Virus record (IMG/VR): IMGVR_UViG_3300043438_002448
Location: 1-24,279 of that record
DNA length: 24,279 nucleotides
Source: a virus
Direction: 5' to 3' (one strand)
Below, in pieces: positions 12,890 to 21,242 of the stretch. A program made the translations under genes and the position numbers. Every line of letters begins with the position of its first letter. The stretch's first letter is position 1. Below the pieces are notes generated by a model. The model did not search any database. It was given only the letters and a program-made list of their open reading frames with translations, and was not told the origin of the DNA.

Positions 12890-14250
12890 TTCTTATTTTC
12901 TAAATAATAATTTAAATCTTCTGGTGTACCCAGCCCCCACATCTTTTCGATGTTAAATGTTTTAATTTTTTTACCATCTCCAATTGCTTCATTGAAAGTA
13001 GGACAAGTATAAAATTCATTATTGGTTCTGATATTCTTTTCAATCATTTGCTCTGCATACTTTACATAATCGGAACCTTTGGCCCAATAGTAAACACCAA
13101 CAGTTGCGATATCTGAAATTGGATTCTTCTCTGCTACTTCGGTAACATACCCATATTCATCTAGTTTAGCGAATGACCATTTAGGGTGTGTTGCTTTGAA
13201 TGTTAAAATACCACCATCTACTTTTTGTTCAATCATCTTATACATAAACTCATTACTATCCCATTCTACAAATTGGTCGGAGTTTGCCATAACTAATGGT
13301 TGGTCATTATCAATGTATTCTTTCGCTAATAAAGTGGTACACGCTGCACCTTCGGTAATACCATCAACTTCTACTATTTTACAACCAGGTGTAATTAAGT
13401 TAAGTAATGTATCTAAATTATATTTTGCTCTATGTTCTTTCTGAACTACATAAATGTATGTTGCTTCTATATTAAGATTGTCAACTACAACCTGTATCAT
13501 CGGTTTTCCCTGTACATCAATTAGAGGTTTTGGGAATGTGTAACCCGCTTGTTGAAATCTGCTTCCGGCTCCTGCCATTGGGATAAGAACATTCATCTTA
13601 CCACCTTGCCATTTTGGTATATTCATAGTATTTTGTGTTTCATCTAATTTACTAATAATTTTTGATATTACCAAATCTTTTGGAGAATCCACTCTTAAAA
13701 CATTTGCTCTACTTCTACTTGCTGCTAATAGTCCATGTGGAGAATCTTCTACAATCAAAGTTTCTTCAGGCAAACATCCCATCATACTCATAGCCTTCCA
13801 ATACATTTCAGGATGCGGTTTAGAGTTCTTTACATCCTCATTGGAGATGATTAAATCCATATACTCAATTATACCTATCTTTGCTAACATAACTAATACA
13901 GACCTTCTAATTGAGTTTGAAGCACATGCTAACTTATAACCCCTATCTCTCAATTCCTTAAACAATTCAATCTTTTGTAAGTCAGGTTGTAATTGTGAAA
14001 TAGCTTCTATCGTTAGATGTTGCTTTCTATACCAAATATCATCATAGAATTCTGGGTGTAATCCTTTATTCTTTGTAAGTAGTTCTAATTTTTGTGTTGT
14101 CTTTAATCCATCATATATTGAAAGATGTTCTGCTTCTGAAATTACATATTTTTCATCAATTTCTTTTAGAGCTTCGTTTAATGTATCATAGTGTATTTGT
14201 TTTGCTTCTACTAATACACCATCTAAATCAAATATAATTAATTTTGTCAT
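12886..14250 (-). CDS. HAD phosphatase / sugar nucleotidyltransferase fusion
   Basis: A 454-residue two-domain enzyme. Residues 1-205 form a HAD phosphatase of the beta-phosphoglucomutase type: IIFDLDGVLVEA (D8, D10), ASNSIRR, KPHPEMYWKAM (K144) and VEDSPHGLLAA (E168, D169). Residues 219-454 form a nucleotidyltransferase: MNVLIPMAGAGSRFQQAGYT with G227 and R231, FPKPLIDVQGKPMI, GAACTTLLAKEYI, MANSDQFVEW and WGLGTPEDLNYYL. This makes a sugar-phosphate handling protein that could activate a sugar as its NDP or CMP derivative and also dephosphorylate a precursor. I start it at 14250, where the ATG overlaps the preceding TGA as ATGA; the upstream ATG at 14268 adds only six residues. Both halves look intact. 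Confidence 0.88.
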   Translation of the reverse strand: MTKLIIFDLDGVLVEAKQIHYDTLNEALKEIDEKYVISEAEHLSIYDGLKTTQKLELLTKNKGLHPEFYDDIWYRKQHLTIEAISQLQPDLQKIELFKELRDRGYKLACASNSIRRSVLVMLAKIGIIEYMDLIISNEDVKNSKPHPEMYWKAMSMMGCLPEETLIVEDSPHGLLAASRSRANVLRVDSPKDLVISKIISKLDETQNTMNIPKWQGGKMNVLIPMAGAGSRFQQAGYTFPKPLIDVQGKPMIQVVVDNLNIEATYIYVVQKEHRAKYNLDTLLNLITPGCKIVEVDGITEGAACTTLLAKEYIDNDQPLVMANSDQFVEWDSNEFMYKMIEQKVDGGILTFKATHPKWSFAKLDEYGYVTEVAEKNPISDIATVGVYYWAKGSDYVKYAEQMIEKNIRTNNEFYTCPTFNEAIGDGKKIKTFNIEKMWGLGTPEDLNYYLENKK

Positions 14251-14990
14251 TTTCCGTATTTTTGCCAATCGTTATGTTTAAATAATCCTTCACCATGTGC
14301 AACACCATATTCTTGTTGTGCCCACCACTTACTAATATTTCCTTCTAATGCAATTCCTTCACCTGCAAATTGTCTAACTGTTTCTAAATAAAAATCTTTC
14401 TTATACATTGTTGGGTTATTAGTCCAATTACCCCAACGAGATGTTGTTGTAAAGTATTGTCCTAATTTTTGTATCTTATCTGGAAATTCAACGGATGGGT
14501 CTAACCAATGTAATGAGTCCAATAAGTGTGGAGAGGTACATTCTATTTCTGGGTCATAATAAGTAAGTTCTTTTCCTATATTTCTGAATGAAAAATGTGG
14601 ATTACCTGGTTGTTGTCTATGTCTATATCTAACGGCGTTCATACCACATCCATCTAATAACTTAATACCATCTTCTAATCTCTTATATGTAGTTTCTGAA
14701 TTTTCAATTAAATTCCAATCATGTTCTAATACTAAAACGTAATCTTCTTTTGCATTTTCAGTTAATCTAATAAATGCTTGACCTATTCCGATATTTTTTT
14801 GTAAACCTATGAAATCTAATCCAAAGTGTTTTGCAATTTCCATATCTTGCGGTGTTACTTCTTGAAATAGAATCGTAACATCGTTTACCATATCGAATAA
14901 CCCATTTTCATAATATGTAGTTAGTGTATCCACTAATACTTGTCCACTATGCCAGGACAATATTCCTATACTAATTGGTAGTTTTTCCAT
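14247..14990 (-). CDS. Glycosyltransferase family 2-like protein, 247 aa
   Basis: The N terminus LPISIGILSWHSGQVLVDTL is the typical first strand and helix of GT2 enzymes. GLQKNIGIGQAFIRLTENAK forms the NxGxxxxxN-type region, and YVLVLEHDWNLI (E89, H90, D91) takes the DxD position. C-terminal FTTTSRWGNWTNNPTMYKKD and EGNISKWWAQQEYGV resemble the acceptor part. No membrane segment is present. The start at 14990 overlaps the end of the preceding transferase by 20 nt. The sugar is not predictable. Confidence 0.78.
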   Translation of the reverse strand: MEKLPISIGILSWHSGQVLVDTLTTYYENGLFDMVNDVTILFQEVTPQDMEIAKHFGLDFIGLQKNIGIGQAFIRLTENAKEDYVLVLEHDWNLIENSETTYKRLEDGIKLLDGCGMNAVRYRHRQQPGNPHFSFRNIGKELTYYDPEIECTSPHLLDSLHWLDPSVEFPDKIQKLGQYFTTTSRWGNWTNNPTMYKKDFYLETVRQFAGEGIALEGNISKWWAQQEYGVAHGEGLFKHNDWQKYGK

Positions 14991-15618
14991 GTCTTAAATA
15001 ATTTATAAAATATTCGTAATCTTGTTTTTTAATAACATCCCATTCCGTTTCATCCGATGTTGTACTCATTTCGGTTTCCACTTTGAAGTTTCTTAACACT
15101 CCTTTTGATACTGAATTAACATCCTTTATTATATTATCACCATACCAAATTTTTATATCATTTGGAATCGGTAACCAATGTGATTTTTTAAGTAATATCA
15201 AACAACCCCAACCCCAATCATTTACACCCGGCTGCCATACATCAATATAAGGGCCATTTGCTTCATCAATTGGGTCTTTGTAATTACCTTCACCCATACC
15301 AATTATACCACTATATGTTAAAATATTTTCAGTAATTACTCCAAAGATATTTGGGTCAAAATTTATATCATCGTTACACAATGCAATACATTCGTTCTTT
15401 GCCAATTCTATTCCTTTATTCCACGCCGGATTTACATAAATGTTTCCTCCAAATGAAACAAATCTAATTTTTTCAACTTTTGTATTCTGATGGCCATCAT
15501 ACAAATTATCGATTATAATTATTTCATCCACATATTCACATTCTTGTAAATCGGCTATTAATTTTTTAGTTCTATTCGATTTCCAAAGTGTTGGTATTAT
15601 GACTGTATATTTATCCAT
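14971..15618 (-). CDS. Glycosyltransferase family 2-like protein, 215 aa
   Basis: It begins MDKYTVIIPTLWKSNRTKKL, the usual GT2 first strand and helix, with EIIIIDNLYDG next. NPAWNKGIELAKNECIALCN (residues 63-82) contains the Asn-Lys-Gly and the strand before the metal site, and NDDINFDPN (82-90) is the DxD equivalent. WQPGVNDWGWGCLILLKKSH fits the acceptor region. There is no signal or membrane segment. It lies one nucleotide after the methyltransferase gene and overlaps the next transferase by 20 nt. The general class is clear; the acceptor is unknown. Confidence 0.8.
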   Translation of the reverse strand: MDKYTVIIPTLWKSNRTKKLIADLQECEYVDEIIIIDNLYDGHQNTKVEKIRFVSFGGNIYVNPAWNKGIELAKNECIALCNDDINFDPNIFGVITENILTYSGIIGMGEGNYKDPIDEANGPYIDVWQPGVNDWGWGCLILLKKSHWLPIPNDIKIWYGDNIIKDVNSVSKGVLRNFKVETEMSTTSDETEWDVIKKQDYEYFINYLRHGKTTN

Positions 15619-15619
15619 A

Positions 15620-16186
15620 TTAAAGAACTGTAATTTCTAAAATAATATCATCGTATCTTCCTTTATTATTTCTCATATCATATACTTCCCATTTCATATC
15701 AGTTTCATTTGCTTCCAAAACTAATTGATTTAAGTCAGTAATTGATTGTATATCTTCTATTATTAGTTTTCCTCCGGATTTTACTTTTTTTAACCAATGT
15801 TTAATGGAATATATTTGAGAGCCAACTGTATGTGGGCCGTCATCGATTATGTAATCAAAACTACCATCTTCAAATGTACTTAAAATACTTTGGGAATATG
15901 CATCGTCTTTTATAATTTTTACATTTTTTCTTTGATTTACCTCATCCACTATTTCTTGTAAAATATCAACTTCTTTGCAAGGGTCTATTGCGTATATGTT
16001 TGCATTTTCAAACCAATCTTTCCATAATTTTAAAGATAAACCTGCATGAATTCCTATTTCTAAAATAGAAATTGATTCAAATCTTTTTGATGTAAATTCA
16101 TTATTATAATATGCGGATATATAATCATGTGTCGTTCCTTTATCGGATTTTTGATTTCCGTTTTCGTAAAATTCTTTAAGATTCAT
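15620..16186 (-). CDS. SAM-dependent methyltransferase, MycE-like sugar O-methyltransferase
   Basis: A 188-residue class I methyltransferase. ILEIGIHAGLSLKLW (residues 41-55) is SAM motif I, IYAIDPCK (D68) is the acidic end of strand 2, and DYIIDDGPHTVGSQ (111-124; D115, D116, H119) resembles the DDGSH segment of metal-dependent sugar O-methyltransferases such as MycE. SGGKLIIEDIQSI follows as the next strand. The N terminus KSDKGTTHDYISAYYNNEF matches the lid region of the same group. In this locus the natural substrate is a hydroxyl on a glycan or on an activated sugar. The gene overlaps the preceding CgeB-like transferase by 11 nt. Confidence 0.82.
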   Translation of the reverse strand: MNLKEFYENGNQKSDKGTTHDYISAYYNNEFTSKRFESISILEIGIHAGLSLKLWKDWFENANIYAIDPCKEVDILQEIVDEVNQRKNVKIIKDDAYSQSILSTFEDGSFDYIIDDGPHTVGSQIYSIKHWLKKVKSGGKLIIEDIQSITDLNQLVLEANETDMKWEVYDMRNNKGRYDDIILEITVL

Positions 16187-17045
16187 TTTTATATTGTTTA
16201 ATTAATTTATCTACTACCTGTACTTGTGTATAATTGTGTAATACTTTCACCATTCCATTGTGTGCAATTCTTTCTCTTTCTTCTTCGTTTTCATTGTAGT
16301 AGTTCATCTTTTCTATACAATCAAACATATCATTATATAAAACAATATCCTCACCATCTATAAATAATTCTTCCAAACCTCTACTGATATCCAACCTATC
16401 CGTTAATACCATTTTACCACAAGCCATACCTTCAAAAATTCTACGAGTGATTTCACCCCATCTACTATTTTGAATAACCATCAAACCTTTATTTAAAAAT
16501 TCAGTATGTTGTTTTGCATCCATACCATTTTGATTTCCAATTGCACCTTCTGCCCAATGTGTAAGATAATCTAAAAATTCAGAACCACCTCTACCTCTAC
16601 TTGTTACACCCACATATTCAGGTTCTAAATTCATTGGAAACTGGACCATTGTATCTGCCCAATGTGGAACCCAATCACAATCAATACCTCTACTTCTATA
16701 TTCGTATGCCGATACTCTATCCGGAGTAATTGTATAATGAAAACGATTTGCTTTGGGATAATTTCTTTCAAAGTTTTGTGGGTCATCTCCACTTTCTTGT
16801 ATCCAAAATGAATTTGGTTTTAAATTTTTATCCAACCACTTTGAATCAATCCTACCCCAATCCATAAACAATACAATATCCGTTGGAATATCTTGTTGAA
16901 TCCACAATTGTAATGCGGAATCATCGGTTGCTGTAATAGGTACTATTTCAGTTTCCCAACCTCTTTCTTTAAATTCATTAAGTAAAGATAAAGGTGTTGA
17001 CCATATTTCGTTTGGAGTGTGATTATATATGAATGTTATTTTCAT
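16176..17045 (-). CDS. GT-B glycosyltransferase, CgeB-like
   Basis: The N-terminal Rossmann domain (MKITFIYNHTPNEIWSTPLS) and the C-terminal half carry the features of the CgeB / Glyco_trans_1_2 group: FWIQESGDDP, TITPDRVSAYEYRSRGID, WVPHWAD, then the donor site with MVIQNSRWGEITRRIFEGMA and CGKMVLTDRLD. The second half contains LEELFIDGEDIVLYNDMFDC and ends in a helix with MVKVLHNYTQVQ. In this group the donor motif R-x-F-E-G-M-A-C-G replaces the classical E-x7-E. There is no membrane segment. The start overlaps the GT2 gene before it (ATGA), and the methyltransferase follows with 11 nt overlap. Confidence 0.83.
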   Translation of the reverse strand: MKITFIYNHTPNEIWSTPLSLLNEFKERGWETEIVPITATDDSALQLWIQQDIPTDIVLFMDWGRIDSKWLDKNLKPNSFWIQESGDDPQNFERNYPKANRFHYTITPDRVSAYEYRSRGIDCDWVPHWADTMVQFPMNLEPEYVGVTSRGRGGSEFLDYLTHWAEGAIGNQNGMDAKQHTEFLNKGLMVIQNSRWGEITRRIFEGMACGKMVLTDRLDISRGLEELFIDGEDIVLYNDMFDCIEKMNYYNENEEERERIAHNGMVKVLHNYTQVQVVDKLIKQYKNES

Positions 17046-17665
17046 AAAGTATCGTAATAATTATTTTGTCTTTCTTGTCTGTCTATCGTCTTAGGGTGCC
17101 TGATGCAATATATTTCATCTGCTGGGAAATTTGTGTATGATTCAAATCCCACTATTCTCTCATGTACTTTACCACTCCATCCAATTTTGTCAGAGTTTTT
17201 ATAAATACGAGTTTGAACATCTGGAAAGTTTACCCAACCTTTTTCATTTACATTCCAACCCCATTTTTGAATATGTGTTTCGGTCAATCCTTCAACTGTA
17301 TTAATTCTTGGAACAACAATCATATCCTTGTCCGTATTACTATCTAATAATGCTTCCATATTAACAATTAAGTCCGGTGTTAAATACTCATCCGCATCTA
17401 ACTGAAATATCCACTCACCTTTACATTGTGAGTTTAATAAATTTTTCCATTGTGCAAAATCATTATCAAATTCCGATTCGATAAGTGTAATGTGGTCTGC
17501 GTTTGCTTGGAGTTCCAAATATTCTACTAATTCAATAGGAGCTTTTGGTGTATCCAATAGAACTACTATTTCTGAATTTTCTTCTTTGTAGTTTAATAAC
17601 TGATTTACCAATCTAATGGTTTCTTCTACCTCATTACAGGCAGTAATTGCGTAACTTAATTTCAT
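17042..17665 (-). CDS. Glycosyltransferase family 2, WaaE-like
   Basis: A 207-residue GT2 domain. LSYAITACNEVEETIRLVNQ is the N-terminal strand and helix, EWIFQLDADEYLTPDL (D90, D92) is the DxDE metal site, and IGWSGKVHERIVGF near the C terminus matches the conserved H-E region of WaaE/KdtX-type enzymes, which add sugars to lipopolysaccharide core. I start it at 17665 instead of 17701, since that ATG forms TAATG with the stop of the preceding gene and the natural first strand begins there. No membrane segment is present. It acts on the cytoplasmic side. The WaaE-like resemblance is in pattern only. Confidence 0.85.
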   Translation of the reverse strand: MKLSYAITACNEVEETIRLVNQLLNYKEENSEIVVLLDTPKAPIELVEYLELQANADHITLIESEFDNDFAQWKNLLNSQCKGEWIFQLDADEYLTPDLIVNMEALLDSNTDKDMIVVPRINTVEGLTETHIQKWGWNVNEKGWVNFPDVQTRIYKNSDKIGWSGKVHERIVGFESYTNFPADEIYCIRHPKTIDRQERQNNYYDTL

Positions 17666-18033
17666 TAAAATACTTTTTCGTTTGATGTTGTATAACTCCA
17701 TGCAGAACCACTCGGATATCCATATGCAGTTGATGTACTTCCAAATCCAAATGATGGATTAGCAATTGTAATTGAACCAACACCCGGTGTTGTTGTTATT
17801 GTTGTTCCAGATGAACCACTACCACAAGTTATCTTAAATGGATTGTATGGGTCTGTTGGTGGTGGTGTAATAAATGTATTTGGTGTTCCCCATCCACCTA
17901 TACCGATTGGAGTTCCATCGTTAACTTCTGTCAACTTTTCTTTTAAGTTGTCCCATTGTTTTGGAGTAATTGCAAATTCATGTACTCCGTCTGTAAATCC
18001 TTTTAACCAAAGGACAAATTCTTTTGATGTCAT
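17665..18033 (-). CDS. Small phage protein with Gly/Thr/Pro-rich tail, 122 aa
   Basis: Residues 1-36 (MTSKEFVLWLKGFTDGVHEF, AITPKQWDNLKEKLTEV) match a small helical protein common in T4-like phages, in which a WLxGFxE/D helix is followed by TxxQWxxIKxxLxxV. From residue 37 the sequence becomes rich in Gly, Thr, Pro and Ser (TPNTFITPPPTDPYNPFKIT, then GSGSSGTTITTTPGVG), a flexible low-complexity tail that differs from all neighbours. It has a 23-nt gap before it and couples to the GT2 gene as TAATG. The function is unknown. Placed inside the glycan locus, it may be a virion protein or an acceptor for glycosylation, given its many Ser and Thr, but that is speculation. Confidence 0.75.
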   Translation of the reverse strand: MTSKEFVLWLKGFTDGVHEFAITPKQWDNLKEKLTEVNDGTPIGIGGWGTPNTFITPPPTDPYNPFKITCGSGSSGTTITTTPGVGSITIANPSFGFGSTSTAYGYPSGSAWSYTTSNEKVF

Positions 18034-18056
18034 AACTATTTATTGTTTATTTATTG

Positions 18057-18569
18057 TTAATCGTTTGGATTTGTGTCTGTGTTTGTTTGTTTGCCCGCTT
18101 TACTATAAGTCCTATATCCTTTCCTTACTTCTTTCATTTTTGATAACGGAACTAATTTTGTAGTATCCATATCCAATTCAATAATTCTTCTAATTCCGGA
18201 TAGTTTATAAGTTCTATAAAAATTCTTTGAGAAAAATTTCATACTTTTTAATTTACCTTCATAAAAAGATTTTGCATTTTTACCCATGTCTATTTCGGAA
18301 TCGGCTTCGTCTACTAATTTTCCAAAAAGTCTTTTAACCGTAAGTGGATTTATATCAGATAATTTTATACAATGTACTACATCATTTTTACCAGAAACAT
18401 ACAAAACATAAATAATAGGTGCCATAGATGCAGACCATGTTTTAGAATCATCATCATCAACATAATCATATTCTATTAATTGGTAAAATCCACCCCTTTC
18501 TAAACTTCTAGATGGGTCTGATATTTTACTTTTACTTTTTACATATCTTTGGTAAACCTTACTATACAT
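18057..18569 (-). CDS. Conserved hypothetical phage protein, 170 aa
   Basis: I do not recognise this protein with certainty. The first part (SLERGGFYQLIEYDYVDDDD, then APIIYVLYV) and the later HCIKLSDINPLTVKRLFGKL resemble a group of phage proteins in which a GxxYxFxYDP strand is followed by a hydrophobic strand and a GLNLHYLP-type segment; T4-like phages have such genes near replication and packaging functions. FFSKNFYRTYKLSGIRRIIE is a basic segment suitable for DNA or protein contact. The C terminus is polar (KQTNTDTNPND). It sits between two glycosyltransferase genes, sharing TAATG with the upstream one. A phage-structural or DNA-related role is more likely than glycan metabolism. Confidence 0.65.
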   Translation of the reverse strand: MYSKVYQRYVKSKSKISDPSRSLERGGFYQLIEYDYVDDDDSKTWSASMAPIIYVLYVSGKNDVVHCIKLSDINPLTVKRLFGKLVDEADSEIDMGKNAKSFYEGKLKSMKFFSKNFYRTYKLSGIRRIIELDMDTTKLVPLSKMKEVRKGYRTYSKAGKQTNTDTNPND

Positions 18570-19837
18570 TATTTATTTAACATTTTCAATTTTGGTAATT
18601 GTAATTGTTGAAACTTTGGTTGTATTTTAGTATAAATACCATACCCATTTAAAATCACATCAAATCCTTCAGTCATTTTTGATAAACTAAAATTTTGTTT
18701 ATTATGTTTTCCTAATTTAGATGCCTCTACTTTATACTTGTCATAATTTTTATAAACATCCTTCATTGCAACTAATGCTTTTGAAATATTTACATTAAAC
18801 CATTGTGATTCTTTTAAAAGGAATTGGTCTGCTGCTGATTCATGTACAGGTTTTAATTCACCTTCTAATAATACTGCACCTTGTTTTAAGAAATCGATAT
18901 GTCCACTCCAATTACTTACTAAGATTGGTTTACCTGTCAAACTAAATTCTAAAAGAGGTCTGCCAAATCCTTCACCCTTTGTAAAATTTAACATTGCTTT
19001 TACTTTTTTGTGTTCATACAACCCATTCATTTCTGATGGGGTTAAGTCACCATGTAAAAGATAAATTGGAACTGATTTATAGTCTTTTCCTAATACCTCT
19101 CTAATTTTTTTAATTGTAGTTTCTCTATCTATTACACTAAATCCTGCTGAACTGGTTTTAAGAACTAATGCTGGTTTAACCTTTTCGTTTTTGAATGCCA
19201 TTGCAAATGACTTAATCATCATTCCAACATTCTTTCTATCTTCACCCAAATCACCTCTTAACCAATGTCCTACAAATAAGAATGCAAAATCTTCTTTGAT
19301 TGCATCTAATTCAGTTACATTCACCACATCATCGGTTCCAAAATCCATTTCATCAAATCCTTCAAAAAGAATCTCAACTGGTTTTTGAATCCTGTGCTGT
19401 GCTATTAATTGTTTTGTATTGTTGTCGGCCTCATTATAAACACTATCTACTAAACTCTTTTTTGAATGTTCAGATGGTACTATAATTAAATCCATTCTAT
19501 TGCAACCATGTACCCAATCTAATGGTGAATGTGTTGTTTCAATTGCTGCGGTAATTCCAATGTTATAATGTCCTACTGCTTGAAATTCATTTGGTACAGT
19601 AACCTGAATATAAATGTCTGGCTTTTGTTCTACTTTTGGAATAATACTATCAACTATCCACTTATGAAATGGATTGTCATAATTAAGTGAATCCATCGGA
19701 GTATTACCCCAGCGTGTACTAATTACTTTAATTTCAAACTTATCTAATTTATAAAGAGAATGTAATAAATCTCTCGCGTGGTCACCATACCCACTTCTTG
19801 TTGCTATTGGTGCCTGAAATACTAATGTTGGTTTCAT
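18569..19837 (-). CDS. Glycosyltransferase family 4 (GT-B), 422 aa
   Basis: A complete GT-B enzyme. The N-terminal Rossmann domain begins VFQAPIATRSGYGDHARDLL with the glycine-rich acceptor loop. The second domain begins near residue 185 (FAFLFVGHWLRGDLGEDRKN), includes LVLKTSSAGFSVID, and ends in the donor site TKGEGFGRPLLEFSLTGKPI, where E289 and E297 form the E-x7-E motif that binds the nucleotide sugar. Length and motif order fit GT4. It lies 1 nt after the second GT4 gene and couples to the following phage gene as TAATG. It shows no membrane segment and probably acts at the cytoplasmic side. Confidence 0.9.
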   Translation of the reverse strand: MKPTLVFQAPIATRSGYGDHARDLLHSLYKLDKFEIKVISTRWGNTPMDSLNYDNPFHKWIVDSIIPKVEQKPDIYIQVTVPNEFQAVGHYNIGITAAIETTHSPLDWVHGCNRMDLIIVPSEHSKKSLVDSVYNEADNNTKQLIAQHRIQKPVEILFEGFDEMDFGTDDVVNVTELDAIKEDFAFLFVGHWLRGDLGEDRKNVGMMIKSFAMAFKNEKVKPALVLKTSSAGFSVIDRETTIKKIREVLGKDYKSVPIYLLHGDLTPSEMNGLYEHKKVKAMLNFTKGEGFGRPLLEFSLTGKPILVSNWSGHIDFLKQGAVLLEGELKPVHESAADQFLLKESQWFNVNISKALVAMKDVYKNYDKYKVEASKLGKHNKQNFSLSKMTEGFDVILNGYGIYTKIQPKFQQLQLPKLKMLNK

Positions 19838-19838
19838 A

Positions 19839-21221
19839 CTATAACTCTATTAATTTAAATTTTTGTTTTGGTTTCCAATTTTCAAATGCACCTTCCATAC
19901 CATCAACTAATTCTTTACACATTGCTTCTCTACTTAATAAACCTTCACCCATAAAATGTTTTCTACCTTTTAATGCAGCTTTGTCTCTATCTTCTTTTGG
20001 CATTTTATACCAATCCATAATCAATGGAGTAATATCTTCAAAATCAACTCTATCATCAAAAATATATGGAGTAGGTACTGAACCTGTTGTTGACCTAACT
20101 GGCCAAATTGGTTTAACCCAATCTCCCCAAACTACACCTGCTTTTTTATGTCTATCGTGTAATGAACCAATTTCTACATAATCTTCTGCAGTTATTAATT
20201 TACCCGTACCTTTATCTCTAAATCCACATTGGTCTTGTAAACCACCTGTAACCGTTACTATAATTGGTGTTCCTGCCATTACTGACTCTGCCGTTGCTAA
20301 TCCAAATCCTTCGTTTGATGCTACATTGATTGTCACATCACCTATATTATAAAGATAGTTCAATTGTTCTTCGGAATATCTATTTGGTGCAAATACCACA
20401 TTTGTTTCAGGTGAACAACATTCTGCAATTGTTCTTGGTAAATCCGTTCCATGTTCTTCAACAGGAGCAGTGTGCATTAATAAACATACTTTACTTCTTT
20501 GTTCAGGAGCAAGTGCTTCTACAAATTTATCGAATGCTAATATAACATCAATTGGTTGTTTTCTTCTAATGTTTCTATTATTCCAATATAATACAAAATC
20601 ATATTCTTTGTCTCCAAATATACTTTCTTTAAAATCTTTTGGAACTTCTACTGGTTTGTATAAATCCGTATTGATACCATGTGGTACATAACTTACTTGC
20701 CAATCTGCAGGCTTAGTCCAATGTTTTTCTTTATCCCAACCCCAAACTCTACGGGTAATACCATAAGTTTGTTTTGAAATACATCCAATCCAATCACAAC
20801 TTTCGTAGTAATCTCTATTATATTTAGGGTCTGGTAAATCGTCCCAAATGTGATAAAAGAATAAGGGACAAGTTTGTCTAATTTCATGTTCAATATCATA
20901 TAACCATAACCAATATCTCGGGTCGGTAAAGTGTAAGATTGCATCAGGTTTTTCAACCATTAACAATTGTCTGATTACATCTGCATTACCATAACCATCA
21001 AATGGATATATTTTAACACTTGCATCTTTTACGCCTGTTTGTTCTCTAACACTATCGTTTAAATCAAATACTTTACCTGCTTCAGGATGTTTGATTGCTG
21101 CACCTAATTGTACCCAATCATATTTATCAACAGTTCCTAAAACTAATTGCTTAGAAACATTTGCAATACCACTTGCCATTCGTAAATCATCCGCCAATAA
21201 CAGAATTTTCTTTTTTGCCAT
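19839..21221 (-). CDS. Glycosyltransferase family 4 (GT-B), 460 aa
   Basis: The N terminus KKILLLADDLRMASGIANVS carries the glycine acceptor loop of GT-B enzymes. HFTDPRYWLWLYDIEHEI and the WDDLPDPKYN segment lie in domain one, while YVPHGINTDLYKP marks the linker to domain two. The donor site is ASNEGFGLATAESVMAGTPI with E304 and E312 as the E-x7-E pair. Similar long GT4-like proteins are known from large phages. It shares its operon with the GT4 gene that follows after 1 nt, and the two are only distantly alike. The region before it (21222-21242) is AT-rich with a weak TATATTTT, so an internal promoter cannot be excluded. Confidence 0.9.
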   Translation of the reverse strand: MAKKKILLLADDLRMASGIANVSKQLVLGTVDKYDWVQLGAAIKHPEAGKVFDLNDSVREQTGVKDASVKIYPFDGYGNADVIRQLLMVEKPDAILHFTDPRYWLWLYDIEHEIRQTCPLFFYHIWDDLPDPKYNRDYYESCDWIGCISKQTYGITRRVWGWDKEKHWTKPADWQVSYVPHGINTDLYKPVEVPKDFKESIFGDKEYDFVLYWNNRNIRRKQPIDVILAFDKFVEALAPEQRSKVCLLMHTAPVEEHGTDLPRTIAECCSPETNVVFAPNRYSEEQLNYLYNIGDVTINVASNEGFGLATAESVMAGTPIIVTVTGGLQDQCGFRDKGTGKLITAEDYVEIGSLHDRHKKAGVVWGDWVKPIWPVRSTTGSVPTPYIFDDRVDFEDITPLIMDWYKMPKEDRDKAALKGRKHFMGEGLLSREAMCKELVDGMEGAFENWKPKQKFKLIEL

Positions 21222-21242
21222 AACTTTTAAAATATATATTGT

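Noticed and set aside
13660-13680. Another TTACCAAA match (reverse of the P1-P3 -33 box)
   Set aside because: It lies inside the coding region of the fusion gene with no -7 box at the right distance and no gene start downstream nearby.
20693-20956. Minus-strand frame of 87 codons inside the GT4 gene
   Set aside because: It lies in another frame within a complete glycosyltransferase with clear motifs, and shows no motif of its own.
7204-21221. The window as a bacterial capsule or O-antigen locus
   Set aside because: The gp44/gp62-like clamp loader, phage-type small proteins and single-strand packing with overlaps show a phage genome; no flippase, polymerase or export genes are seen.
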